NCBI GenBank assembly: GCA_041743125.1
Contig: JBGTNK010000189.1
Span: 8,749 to 72,748, forward strand
Reading direction: 5' to 3'
DNA from: Terrimonas_B sp041743125
GTDB taxonomy: Bacteria > Bacteroidota > Bacteroidia > Chitinophagales > Chitinophagaceae
DNA length: 64,000 nt
A model generated the notes under the pieces. That model was given only the letters and a program-made list of their open reading frames with translations, was not told the DNA's origin and did not search any database. Of the stretch, positions 35,401-43,853 are shown in pieces. The position numbers and the translations under genes are program-made. The stretch's first letter is position 1. Each line of letters opens with the position of its first letter.

Positions 35401-36592
35401 AAATATTTGTGCTACCTGCGGCGCTGATTCCATCGGGGCTCAATTTACAGGAACACCTACTGCCCCTGCCAGTGGTTACCCGGGTGTTTATCCCAATCTT
35501 TCATTTTTACTTAATGATGTGGACTATTATAATACCGGGGAAATAGATACGTTAGGCTGGCTAAAAAAAGGATTTGTTTTTAAAACCGGCCCCAGCCAGA
35601 CAAGCGCCGTATTTTCGATTCGCAATAATTCACAAGGTGGTGGTGGTAATGACTGGGCTTTGGATGATATTGCTGTGGCAACCTGTTTGCCAACCATGAG
35701 TTATTCTCCCACAATCAGTCCCAATGTATGTGAAGGCAATGCGATCGAAATAGCCGATACAATAAGTTCCTATTTCAATAATTATACAACGTTTAAATGG
35801 CAGCGAAGTACAACCAATGGCTCCAGTTGGACTGATTTAACAGGAGTAACGACATTACCTGACACCAATTATTACATCACCAAGTATACCGTGCCGCCTG
35901 CTAATACAACGCTGGCTGACAGCGGGGATCTTTATAGAGTGGTGGTAGCTACAACCGCCGCCAACCTAACAGATCCTAATTGTAACATATCAGATGGCGT
36001 AACAATTACCCTGAATGTAAATAACTGTAACCCAATCCTGGATATAAAGTTGATTTCATTTAATGGTAAACTTGCCGATACAAAAGGTAATCTGTCCTGG
36101 AGTACATCCGGAGAGGACTCACCCATAACCTTTATTATTGAAAAAAGTCCGGATGGAATTAATTTTTCAGCCGTGGGTGAATTATCCAGTTTTAATAACC
36201 AGAATATTATCAACCATTTTTCTTTCGTTGATCCTAACCCTGTCAATGAAAAAGCATGGTATAGAATTATTTTGAAAACGATTGATGGGAAGAAAAAACA
36301 TTCTTCGATCATCCATTTAAAAAATAGCTTACCAGATTTTGAGCTCAGTAATTTTATTAATCCCTTTAGCGACAAACTTTCATTTAGCCTCACTATGTTG
36401 GGCAATTCTTTGATAACTTATGAGCTGCTTGATGTATCAGGAAAATCTGTATTATCAGGCAAGCAAATTGTGTATAGTGGTACAAATAGTATAAACCTTG
36501 AAAATACCCAGGCTCTGCATTCCGGCATATATATTCTGAAAGTGTATAATAAGGATAGAATCATCACCATAAGGGTAGTGAAAAGAAATTAA
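32420..36592 (+). CDS. Large multidomain surface protein, T9SS-like C-terminus
   Basis: The 1390-residue protein has an N-terminal signal anchor (LCIFLLLPLFSYTQ). It shares its first module (ADNGSQATG, GDLVVIYAHYRG, FWCRFDGSW, IMYVFRP) with the divergent gene at 28531. Three pre-peptidase-like modules follow, each opening with ND-C and containing DVWYxF or DIWYRF and a closing ICVTD or ICVAA (about residues 253-375, 378-515 and 517-640). Then a region with GNSYVNVTRKTTGG, a carbohydrate-binding-like part (MFGHWYIDGDHSG, WALDDIAVATC), a pre-sorting domain (NLSWSTSGEDSPITFIIEKS), and a final beta-sandwich ending GIYILKVYNKDRIITIRVV. That last domain lacks the usual PNP motif and reads FINPFSDKLSFSL. 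No enzyme is recognisable; adhesion is an inference. Confidence 0.82.
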   Translation: MNLFTLILTRRNIRKIFRLCIFLLLPLFSYTQTFFDVSSNPADNGSQATGTAAVTPPALMNAGDLVVIYAHYRGTGVTFSLPATGGQSWTLETSPAGAGSQSFAVFWCRFDGSWTTNPSVTIGGGTLGLSAIMYVFRPTSSSNSWGIHIGASNGATTGTAIPITGLTTSVPNTVSMAFWASANDNTWGTLTGAGWSKTGLSNQYRNTAGTDQGHTAAYNIRPTAGNVANVSQTQSSSLSTRTSIISWYELSPPSNDDCAGAISITSATSCVNTAGDLTGSTYNTISPIGCGVADRNDVWYSFTAQSTNPTITLSSAPANPRLQLFSGSCGTLTSLACGNASIAATGLSIGSTYFVRVYTDPNFSGASGSFNICVTDPSPANDLCGGAVVLTSDTVCNNTSGSLYGSTFTATTITAPDCATGVIRDIWYRFVAQTTNPTITLSSLGVNFTNPGMQLLSNNCGGTFTTFFCGTTSIAADFLVPGTTYFIRVYTTTVPAPDSYSGWDFDLCITDVVSPVPANDECATAINLLISANCSNIQGTVAGATASGIAIAPCTGPVAYDVWYKFTAVSASSTITLGSAGTNFNTPRMQLFSGTCGSLSSMACGTTSITNATVTGTTYYVRVYSTTGPAPNGNANFNICVAATGALVRFGNSYVNVTRKTTGGVVQTGDVLEIRMTINHTSGTMTNLRYVDNLPSYTAIAGSAPHDSIKIITNEGLRYKKYTLAAGDDAGTFQATPPAGQYNIRLNLGFGTTVPGAPPDNTSTEFASATGSMIAGTDRPRGGGGMLFAIAYRVVVTGVPGDTIQLNPGQFIYRNGGGDITLSATPFKIVISEPLDLCPNSIGVNIAGEYGGTFGTGTTPNRTADLNLPIAGYSFIANVNATNTIGDGRYGIVKNLSPRNRTLTNARRQPNCTVAPILNINDPMNCNNRMFGHWYIDGDHSGTNNAAGNTPPAADVNGGYMLVVNADYVASEIFRQNFTNLCPNTYYEFSSWIKNICATCGADSIGAQFTGTPTAPASGYPGVYPNLSFLLNDVDYYNTGEIDTLGWLKKGFVFKTGPSQTSAVFSIRNNSQGGGGNDWALDDIAVATCLPTMSYSPTISPNVCEGNAIEIADTISSYFNNYTTFKWQRSTTNGSSWTDLTGVTTLPDTNYYITKYTVPPANTTLADSGDLYRVVVATTAANLTDPNCNISDGVTITLNVNNCNPILDIKLISFNGKLADTKGNLSWSTSGEDSPITFIIEKSPDGINFSAVGELSSFNNQNIINHFSFVDPNPVNEKAWYRIILKTIDGKKKHSSIIHLKNSLPDFELSNFINPFSDKLSFSLTMLGNSLITYELLDVSGKSVLSGKQIVYSGTNSINLENTQALHSGIYILKVYNKDRIITIRVVKRN

Positions 36593-36614
36593 AAAAGTAG
36601 CCGACCTGTTTTAG

Positions 36615-36648
36615 CGGGGGTGCCATGCAGGCATCCCCGTTTGTTTTT
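36615..36648 (+). terminator. Terminator after the 32420 gene
   Basis: CGGGGGTGCC (36615-36624) pairs with GGCATCCCCG (36630-36639) around ATGCA, followed by TTTGTTTTT. It lies 23 nt after the stop and ends before the true pdxA start. Confidence 0.85.
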
Positions 36649-36684
36649 AAAGCAGTAATTTCACGTCTTTCAATAATAAATCAT

Positions 36685-37773
36685 ATGCATCCTAACAATA
36701 AACCTCTTATCGGAATTTCTTGCGGTGACCTGAATGGAATTGGTATTGAATTAATCATTAAAACTTTTTCTGACAACCGGGTTCTTGATCAATGCACTCC
36801 CATCATTTATGCATCAAATAAAGCAATCAATTTTTACCGGAAATCGGTGGCAGATACCAATTTTAATTACCAGATTACAAAGGACTATGACCGGCTCAAC
36901 AATAAACAGGTAAACGTTTTCAATTGCTGGGAAGAAGAGGTGGCCATCACTCCAGGCCAGCTTACTGAAGCCGGGGGAAAGTATGCCGTGTTGTCTTTAC
37001 AAACATCCGTGGCTGCTCTAAAACAAAATCAGATTGATGGTTTACTCACATCACCGGTCCACAAAAAAAACATTCAATCACCTGAGTTTGACTTCACGGG
37101 ACATACTCCCTACCTGAAGCATATTTTTGAAGCAAAGGATGTAGTAATGATGTTATACTCTGGTAATTTCAGGGTAGCTGTTGTTACGGAACATATTCCG
37201 GTTAGTGAAATTGCCAGTCACATCACAAAAGAAGCTATATTAAGCAAGCTTGGTATTATTCATAAGAGCCTGCAAAAAGATTTCGGTATTGATAAACCAC
37301 GAATTGCTGTTTTAGGATTAAATCCGCATGCCAGTGATGAGGGCCTGATAGGAAATGAAGAAGAAACCATCATTAAACCGGCAATCAAAGAGGCAAAGAA
37401 TAATAATATGCTGGTGGTTGGCCCTTTTAGCGCCGACGCTTTTTTTGCAAGAAATAATCACCAGAAGTTTGATGTGGTTTTGGCAATGTATCATGACCAG
37501 GGCCTGATTCCATTTAAAGCTCTGGCCAATGGCGAAGGAGTAAATTATACGGCCGGCTTACCTGTTGTCAGAACCTCTCCTGACCATGGTGTAGCTTTTG
37601 ATATTGCCGGAAAGGATAAAGCGGATCCTACCTCTTTCATAACTGCATTGTTTGAATGCATCAATATAATTAACCACCGAAAAGAATACGAAGAGAACAG
37701 GAAAAATCCTGTACGCAAAATAACTTCAGAAGCCTTTGCCAGAATGGAAGACGAAGAAATAAAAGAAAGCTAA
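36685..37773 (+). CDS. pdxA: 4-hydroxythreonine-4-phosphate dehydrogenase
   Basis: The 362-residue protein shows the PdxA pattern: GISCGDLNGIGIELI at the start, and metal-binding histidines in FTGHTPYLK, MYHDQGLIPFKAL and SPDHGVAFDIAGK. It oxidises 4-phosphohydroxythreonine in the DXP-dependent pyridoxal phosphate pathway. I place the start at 36685 because the upstream in-frame ATG (36625) falls inside the terminator hairpin of the previous gene and adds 20 residues without family similarity. The stop codon overlaps the stem of a bidirectional terminator. It stands alone among T9SS genes. Confidence 0.95.
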   Translation: MHPNNKPLIGISCGDLNGIGIELIIKTFSDNRVLDQCTPIIYASNKAINFYRKSVADTNFNYQITKDYDRLNNKQVNVFNCWEEEVAITPGQLTEAGGKYAVLSLQTSVAALKQNQIDGLLTSPVHKKNIQSPEFDFTGHTPYLKHIFEAKDVVMMLYSGNFRVAVVTEHIPVSEIASHITKEAILSKLGIIHKSLQKDFGIDKPRIAVLGLNPHASDEGLIGNEEETIIKPAIKEAKNNNMLVVGPFSADAFFARNNHQKFDVVLAMYHDQGLIPFKALANGEGVNYTAGLPVVRTSPDHGVAFDIAGKDKADPTSFITALFECINIINHRKEYEENRKNPVRKITSEAFARMEDEEIKES

Positions 37774-37800
37774 ATGGTTTGAACCACTTCGCTTTCTTTT
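37761..37800. terminator. Bidirectional terminator between convergent genes
   Basis: AAAAGAAAGC (37761-37770) pairs perfectly with GCTTTCTTTT (37791-37800); the loop holds a second small stem GGTT/AACC. Its left arm is the last codons of pdxA. It serves pdxA and the convergent gene at 37808. Confidence 0.8.
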
Positions 37801-37807
37801 ATACAGC

Positions 37808-40597
37808 TTACCTGGCTTTAATAAATTTAGCCTGCTTTATTTCATCTTTATTTTGTACAGAAATGAAATATATGCCCGAGTTCCAGTTGGGTAGATTTTG
37901 GATATAAATTATGTTATGGCCTTTGTTTACATCTTCTTTAAAGCTTTGTAATAATCTGCCGGCTATATCTCTTATCTGAATCGTGATGCGATCTTTATTC
38001 GCAGATGAATACGACAATGAAAAATTACTGATTACCGGGTTTGGAATCACTTTTAATGTACTCATCTCCCCACCAGATAACGTTTTAACAACTACCGAAT
38101 ACTTAATAATTGAACCATGTTCAACAATTTTAAGCCTGTAAAAATTATTGCCCGGGAAAAAACTTGCGTCACCAAATTCATAAAGGTTTGATCCGGCTGT
38201 ATTACGGGCATACTGCCGGTTTATAGGCAAATAATTAATACCGTCTGAACTCCGCTCTAATTCAAAATAATCAATATTTGATTCCAGGTCCGTTTTCCAT
38301 TTTACAAGGTTGGCTGACCCATTTTGGGTCACACTGAATTTATGAAGGAAAATAGGTAAGGAGGTAGTACAGTTAGGATATATCTGTGAAGAATCAATTG
38401 TTGAAAGGCCGGCTTCATCAGTGACTTTTAATTTAATGAGCCAATGATAATTCTCACCCGTACAGCCTATCCGTGAAATAACGGCAGAGGTTTGCGGGTT
38501 TGGATCCGTAGGCTCAGGGTGAGAATGATTATTATGAATCAGGATGGTTTGCCATTCATACACCAACTGACCAGCATTATGTTCAGCATCTGAAACGTCA
38601 GCAGTAAGCAAATAGGTAGTATCTCCTGCCACTTTGTATTTTGAATTATTCACCGGACTGGTAATATTTACAACCGGCGGGGTATTGTTGATAGAAATAA
38701 TGAACTGTTCTGTTGCAGTTGCACCACCATTATCTGTTACCGTTAATTTTACAACAAACTTTTTCGGGCCTTTTGTGGTAGTAAATGTGTGGTCAGGAGT
38801 TCTTGAAGAACTTAGATTATTGGGATCGGTTGGATCATCAAAATTCCATGCGTAACTCAGGATACTGCCATCCGGATCATATGAATCGTTGGCATCAAAA
38901 AAAACTTGTAATGAAGTGGCGGGACTAAAAAAGTTATCTGCTTTTATTATAGAAACCGGGGGAATATTTCCTCCAAAGTATATTTTCTTAACAGCTGATG
39001 AACCCGGAGAACCATTGCCAACCGTTATATAAACAATGGAACCGTCTACCGGATTTTCAGTAAGGCAAACTATTGAGCCTATATTAGAAACAAAATCATC
39101 TACCCGGGTCACCTTATCTGTATTTTCAATGGTTACTTTCTTTATCCATTTTTCTCCATAATCCGCCATCAGGTAGGTGTTCTTATAACCCGGAGGGAAC
39201 GTATTACCGGCTCCTGTATACCAGATGCCGCCAACACTGCTATTACCATTAAAAACCTGGCCGGTTACGTTGGATGCGGGAGTACCAATGGTGGCAACCG
39301 ATGCATTTCCTGCGCCGTTAAATGTGCCTACCCTGGCATTTGCATTGGGAGGTGTATAATCCTTATTTGCATGGATCCAGTCTAATGCCGGTCTTGCATG
39401 AATGTACCGAATATCCGAACCTATTAATGTGGATGAACAGGGATAATAAATACTGGCATCTTTCGCTGCATTATCCTGCCTGATCAATTCATTAAACCGA
39501 ACAAATTGTCTTCCTTCACAATCGATTCCCGCCGGAATAGGCACCTCTTTATTTTCTGTATTAATGGATACATAGGTTTCAGGATTGTGGCCTTCAAACA
39601 ATGGCCATCCGAAATTCATGCCTGGTTGTTTTGCCACATTGAATTCTTCCCATGTTCCAAAACCAACATCACCAATTAAAATATCTCCAATGTGACCTTC
39701 AGATGGATTGTTAGAACCTTGTCCGGGCTTTATAGAAATACGATATGGATTTCGCAGACCCAGGGCCCATATCCTGGATTTAGCAGAACGTGGTGCCGAA
39801 GCTTCGAAAAAAGGATTACTGCTAATACCGTCCCCCGTTTCAGGATCTAATCTCAGCAGTTTGCCATTTAATGAAGTAAGCATTTGAGAACGAAAGGCCC
39901 CTACATTTTCATCCGGTCTTATTATGCCATCATTCAGCGCCTGAACATAAAAAGAATTTCCACCCGGGCCTATGTCATTTCCTATAAAACTAGCCCCGTC
40001 ACCCATTGACGCCAGTAAAGTGCCATCCGATGCAAATACCAGGCTGCCGGTACCGTGTGATAAATGGAGAATAGGTACTCCTGTAGTTTTTGTTTCCCCT
40101 AATAAAATCTTTCGGCTTGATGAAATAGCGACGAGATTACCACCCGAAGTGGTTGTGGTATACCGGGTGATCCTTCCGATTGTTGCCGCATTATATTGAT
40201 TAGTATTTGGAGAATAGGATGGCGTACCAAATCTCAACAGGTGATGTCGGTCCACAACATACGATACGTAAATATGTCCATTACTTTCAAATTGCGGATC
40301 CAGGGCAAAACCCAGCAATCCGAAATCATTATAATTTCCAACTTCTTCCTCAATATTTAAAACGGCAGTTGCTTGTTTTACAAAATCGCCTGCACCATTT
40401 TTAATGCATACAAATACTTTTCCTGCTTTTTCCCAAACGAAAAGTTTGTCTCCTGATTTGGAGAACATAGCTCCCACAGGTTGCACCCAATTAACAGATG
40501 TAGTAGCATTGGTAACAATAAAGCCTGCCGGTAAAGTTTGGGATTTTGAAAGCACAGATAAAAGAACCAAACTGAATAGAAGTACAAATTTTTTCAT
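37808..40597 (-). CDS. T9SS glucose/sorbosone dehydrogenase-like protein with PKD domain (copy 1)
   Basis: The 929-residue protein has a signal peptide (MKKFVLLFSLVLLSVLSKSQ). Residues about 25-530 are a PQQ-type sugar dehydrogenase propeller: GLLGFALDPQFESNGHIYVS, LHLSHGTGSLVFASDGTLL with a probable catalytic histidine, LGLRNPYRISIKPG, and GDVGFGTWEEFNV. A PKD domain follows (FDANDSYDPDGSILSYAWNF), then a second Ig-like domain with a NNHSHPE loop, a pre-sorting domain (LVKWKTDLESNIDYFELERS) and a T9SS type A domain with VIPNPVISNFSLSY. It is paralogous over its full length to the next gene. It probably oxidises sugars or alcohols at the cell surface. Confidence 0.88.
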   Translation of the reverse strand: MKKFVLLFSLVLLSVLSKSQTLPAGFIVTNATTSVNWVQPVGAMFSKSGDKLFVWEKAGKVFVCIKNGAGDFVKQATAVLNIEEEVGNYNDFGLLGFALDPQFESNGHIYVSYVVDRHHLLRFGTPSYSPNTNQYNAATIGRITRYTTTTSGGNLVAISSSRKILLGETKTTGVPILHLSHGTGSLVFASDGTLLASMGDGASFIGNDIGPGGNSFYVQALNDGIIRPDENVGAFRSQMLTSLNGKLLRLDPETGDGISSNPFFEASAPRSAKSRIWALGLRNPYRISIKPGQGSNNPSEGHIGDILIGDVGFGTWEEFNVAKQPGMNFGWPLFEGHNPETYVSINTENKEVPIPAGIDCEGRQFVRFNELIRQDNAAKDASIYYPCSSTLIGSDIRYIHARPALDWIHANKDYTPPNANARVGTFNGAGNASVATIGTPASNVTGQVFNGNSSVGGIWYTGAGNTFPPGYKNTYLMADYGEKWIKKVTIENTDKVTRVDDFVSNIGSIVCLTENPVDGSIVYITVGNGSPGSSAVKKIYFGGNIPPVSIIKADNFFSPATSLQVFFDANDSYDPDGSILSYAWNFDDPTDPNNLSSSRTPDHTFTTTKGPKKFVVKLTVTDNGGATATEQFIISINNTPPVVNITSPVNNSKYKVAGDTTYLLTADVSDAEHNAGQLVYEWQTILIHNNHSHPEPTDPNPQTSAVISRIGCTGENYHWLIKLKVTDEAGLSTIDSSQIYPNCTTSLPIFLHKFSVTQNGSANLVKWKTDLESNIDYFELERSSDGINYLPINRQYARNTAGSNLYEFGDASFFPGNNFYRLKIVEHGSIIKYSVVVKTLSGGEMSTLKVIPNPVISNFSLSYSSANKDRITIQIRDIAGRLLQSFKEDVNKGHNIIYIQNLPNWNSGIYFISVQNKDEIKQAKFIKAR

Positions 40598-40683
40598 TAA
40601 AAAAAGTTTAAGCCAAACGGTGTATCATTAGCGCCACGGGTAATCATAAATTACCAAAAGAGAGACATAACCTTACAGGTACC

Positions 40684-40697
40684 TTACAGAGGATTGG
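40684..40697. repeat. 14-bp motif shared by the two dehydrogenase paralogs, copy A
   Basis: TTACAGAGGATTGG is found here, 87 nt upstream of the 40597 start, and again at 43958-43971, 105 nt upstream of the paralog. The surrounding bases differ. It could be an operator or a remnant of the duplication. The rest of the 430-nt gap (40598-41027) holds no gene, only this motif and a terminator. Confidence 0.45.
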
Positions 40698-40987
40698 AGA
40701 AAAGAAATCAATTAATAAAGAAAAAGGCTACATAGAAGATAGAGGGGTAATCCGGATAGCTGGATGAAGTATATGAGAGCTAAAATAGATTAAAAATTCT
40801 GAAAATGAAATGCTTTGCTCTATTTTATATATTTTATTTCTTGATTGCGTTTATTCCAAAAAAGAAAGCCCTTTTTCTAATCTGCAATAGTTCTACGTGT
40901 TTAACTCTGCAAAATAATCCGTTGGCTGCTCCTAAAAAAGGGGATACAGTTTAGTTGGAAAACAAGGCGATCATTTTTAAAAAAAAA

Positions 40988-41015
40988 GAGGCAATCAATT
41001 TGAAATGATTGCCTC
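40988..41015 (-). terminator. Terminator of the 41028 gene
   Basis: GAGGCAATCA and TGATTGCCTC form a perfect 10-bp stem with an 8-nt loop. On the minus strand the stem is followed by a run of T residues (complement of 40981-40987). It lies 13 nt after the stop. Confidence 0.85.
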
Positions 41016-41027
41016 CGGATAGTAGCT

Positions 41028-43853
41028 TTATTTTGTTTTCACAAACTTAGTTTGTTTTATTTCATCCTTATTTTGGATGGAAAGAACGTAGATACCAGCT
41101 GGCCAGTTCGGTAAGTTTTGAAGATAGATTGCATTTTGGCCCCGGTTTACATTTTCGGTAAGCGTATGAATAACCCTTCCCACATTATCCCTGACCTGTA
41201 TAGTAACCCGATCATCATTGGGAGATTTATACAATACTGAAAAATTATTAACCACCGGATTAGGAACTATTTTTAACGGGACATCTTCGCCCTCTGAATT
41301 CGTTCTTACAATTACAGAATAGCGAATAATATTACCGTGCTCTACCATTTTTAACCGGTAATAATTATAGCCTGGCTTAAATTTATCATCTGCAAAACTA
41401 TAATGACTGGTACCAGCTATATTTCTTGCATCCTGCTTGTTTATGGTTGAAAAATGAATGCCATCGGTACTACGTTCAACTTCAAAATATTCAATATTAG
41501 ACTCCAGTTCCGTGCTCCATTTTACCAGGTTCATTGTTGATTTTTGGGTAACGCTGAATTTATGTAAAATCAGGGGCAGGGTATTGCTGCAATCCGGATA
41601 GATCCTGGATTGTGCAGTTGTAGAGAGGCCCGCATCGTCCGTAACAGTTAACTGTACCAACCAGCTATAATTATCACCATTGCACCCGATTCTGGCAATT
41701 AAAGCTGAGGTTTCTACTGTTGGATCAATAGAACCAGGATGAGAATGATTATTATGTACCAGCGTAGACTGCCATGCGTAAGTCAATTGCCCGGGACCCT
41801 GTTCGGCATCAGTTACTGCAGCACTTAATGTATAAGTTGTATCCGGTCCCAATCGGTATTTATGATTATTTATTGGGGAAGTAATGTCAATCTGTGGAGG
41901 AGTGTTATTTATAGATACAACAAATTGTCTTTCGGCTGTAGCCCCCAGGTCATCCGTAACAGTTAGTGCAACTGTAAATTTTTTAGGAACTCCCGGCGTA
42001 GTGGTAAAAGTATGGCTGGGGTTTGAAAGTGTACTCAGGTTATCCGGGCTTCCGGGATCTCCAAAATCCCAAGCATATGTGGCAATGGTTCCATCGGGAT
42101 CCGAAGAAGTAGATCCATTAAAATTGACGGATAGCGTTGACGAAGGAGTAAAATAATTGTCCGCACTAATTTTGGCTATGGGTGGTTTATTACCACCATA
42201 TGAAATTTTTCTTACAATAGTTGTGGTACCATAATCATAATCCAGAAGCGCCACACATATGTAAACAATGGATCCATCTATTGGGTTTTCAGTCATACTA
42301 ACTACCCCACCAATATCCGTAGCAAAATCATCCACCGTGGTTACGACGTCAGTAAAATCAATACCCAGCCTTCTTATCCATCTCCCTCCAAAATCGGAAA
42401 CCAGGAAGGTATTTTTATACTCCGGAGGAAAAGAATTACCAGCTCCCGTGTACCAAATACCACCGGTGGATGCATTTCCCTCAAAATCTGTTGTGGCAAT
42501 TACATTTGATTCAGGAGTTCCGATATTGGGCCAGATAGCGTTGCCCCCAGCATCGAACCTGGGAACAAATACCTTACCTGGCACGTGGGCCCAATCAATG
42601 GCCGGCCTGGCATGAATATAACGGATTCCTGACCTTAAAAAGTCACCGCTACAATCACTAAAAATATCGCTGTTTTTTGCCGCATTATCCTGTTTGATTA
42701 ACTCATGGAAAAACAAGGTATCCCTGCCGTTGCATATGGGTCTCAATTCCTCCCTGTTTTTTGTATATATATACCCCCAATAACTTTTGTTAGGTTCTGC
42801 AGAGGGACCATTTCCCTCATAGATTGGCCAGCCAAAATTTTGGCCAGGCGCTTTTACTATGTTCAGTTCTTCCGACTGGCCATAACCTACATCCCCAACA
42901 AATACTTCTCCTATATCACCGGCACTTGGATTGGTAGATCCTGTACCTGGCTTTACAGACATGCGAAATGGATTTCGCAGGCCCAGTGCCCATACTCTTG
43001 ATTTTGCAGCACGTGGTTCCGTAGGATCAAAAAAAGGATTACTGGCTATGCCATCTCCTGTTTCCGCATCCAGCCTCAGTAATTTGCCACTTAGGGAATT
43101 CAGCATCTGGCTTCTAAACGCACCTACATCTTCATACCTGCTAATAATACCATCTGCCAGGGCATCCTGGTAATAGGTATTGGTTTGAATGTTAGGATCA
43201 TTATTGGTAGCAGCGCCTACATCTGTATCGTCATAACTCGCCCCATCACCACTTGTTGCCAGCAGAGTTCCGTCGGCTGCAAAAGAAAGGCTGCCTACAC
43301 TATGCGATTTATGTAAAATAGGAATCCCTGTTGTCTTTGACTCACCCAGTAAAATTTTTCGGGTTGCCTTATCAGCCACCAGGTTTCCACTGACAATGCT
43401 GGTAGTGTATCGTGTAATTCTGCCAATTGTGGCACTGTTATAATTATTTGTGCCGGTGCTATAACCATTAGCAGCATTGCCATCGGTCAAAAGATGATGC
43501 CTGTCAACAACATAATAAAGATATATATAACCGTTACTTGTAAAATTTGGATCATAGGTAAAGCCAAGCAATCCATTATCAAACCAGTTTCCAACTTCAT
43601 CAGAAATATCAATTACCGGAAGTATTTGCCGGTAATACTGGCCTGCAGGTTGCCGGTTATTTACATACACTCGTCCTCTTTTTTCCCAAAGAAAAAGCTG
43701 CATTCCATCTTTAGAAAATAGAGCACCTACTGGTTCCACCCATTGATCATAGTTTGTAGCTTCAGTAGTAAAAAATCCGGCAGAAGGAAAGGTTTGCGCC
43801 CTTAGTGCTACACTCATACCAAGCACAAAGGCAAAGAGTAAAAATTTTTTCAT
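41028..43853 (-). CDS. T9SS glucose/sorbosone dehydrogenase-like protein with PKD domain (copy 2)
   Basis: The 941-residue protein has the same order as the gene at 37808: signal peptide (MKKFLLFAFVLGMSVALRAQ), a sugar dehydrogenase propeller (GLLGFTYDPNFTSNGYIYLY, LHKSHSVGSLSFAADGTLL, LGLRNPFRMSVKPG, GDVGYGQSEELNI), a PKD domain (FNGSTSSDPDGTIATYAWDF), an Ig-like domain with NNHSHPGS, the pre-sorting domain (LVKWSTELESNIEYFEVERS) and a T9SS domain with IVPNPVVNNFSVLY. The two copies are clearly a tandem duplication that has since diverged. The histidine equivalent to the other copy is kept (KSHSVGSL). A terminator separates the two, so each is its own transcript. Confidence 0.88.
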   Translation of the reverse strand: MKKFLLFAFVLGMSVALRAQTFPSAGFFTTEATNYDQWVEPVGALFSKDGMQLFLWEKRGRVYVNNRQPAGQYYRQILPVIDISDEVGNWFDNGLLGFTYDPNFTSNGYIYLYYVVDRHHLLTDGNAANGYSTGTNNYNSATIGRITRYTTSIVSGNLVADKATRKILLGESKTTGIPILHKSHSVGSLSFAADGTLLATSGDGASYDDTDVGAATNNDPNIQTNTYYQDALADGIISRYEDVGAFRSQMLNSLSGKLLRLDAETGDGIASNPFFDPTEPRAAKSRVWALGLRNPFRMSVKPGTGSTNPSAGDIGEVFVGDVGYGQSEELNIVKAPGQNFGWPIYEGNGPSAEPNKSYWGYIYTKNREELRPICNGRDTLFFHELIKQDNAAKNSDIFSDCSGDFLRSGIRYIHARPAIDWAHVPGKVFVPRFDAGGNAIWPNIGTPESNVIATTDFEGNASTGGIWYTGAGNSFPPEYKNTFLVSDFGGRWIRRLGIDFTDVVTTVDDFATDIGGVVSMTENPIDGSIVYICVALLDYDYGTTTIVRKISYGGNKPPIAKISADNYFTPSSTLSVNFNGSTSSDPDGTIATYAWDFGDPGSPDNLSTLSNPSHTFTTTPGVPKKFTVALTVTDDLGATAERQFVVSINNTPPQIDITSPINNHKYRLGPDTTYTLSAAVTDAEQGPGQLTYAWQSTLVHNNHSHPGSIDPTVETSALIARIGCNGDNYSWLVQLTVTDDAGLSTTAQSRIYPDCSNTLPLILHKFSVTQKSTMNLVKWSTELESNIEYFEVERSTDGIHFSTINKQDARNIAGTSHYSFADDKFKPGYNYYRLKMVEHGNIIRYSVIVRTNSEGEDVPLKIVPNPVVNNFSVLYKSPNDDRVTIQVRDNVGRVIHTLTENVNRGQNAIYLQNLPNWPAGIYVLSIQNKDEIKQTKFVKTK

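Noticed and set aside
36625..36684. Longer N-terminus for pdxA
   Set aside because: The upstream ATG is inside the terminator of the previous gene and the extra residues do not match the family.
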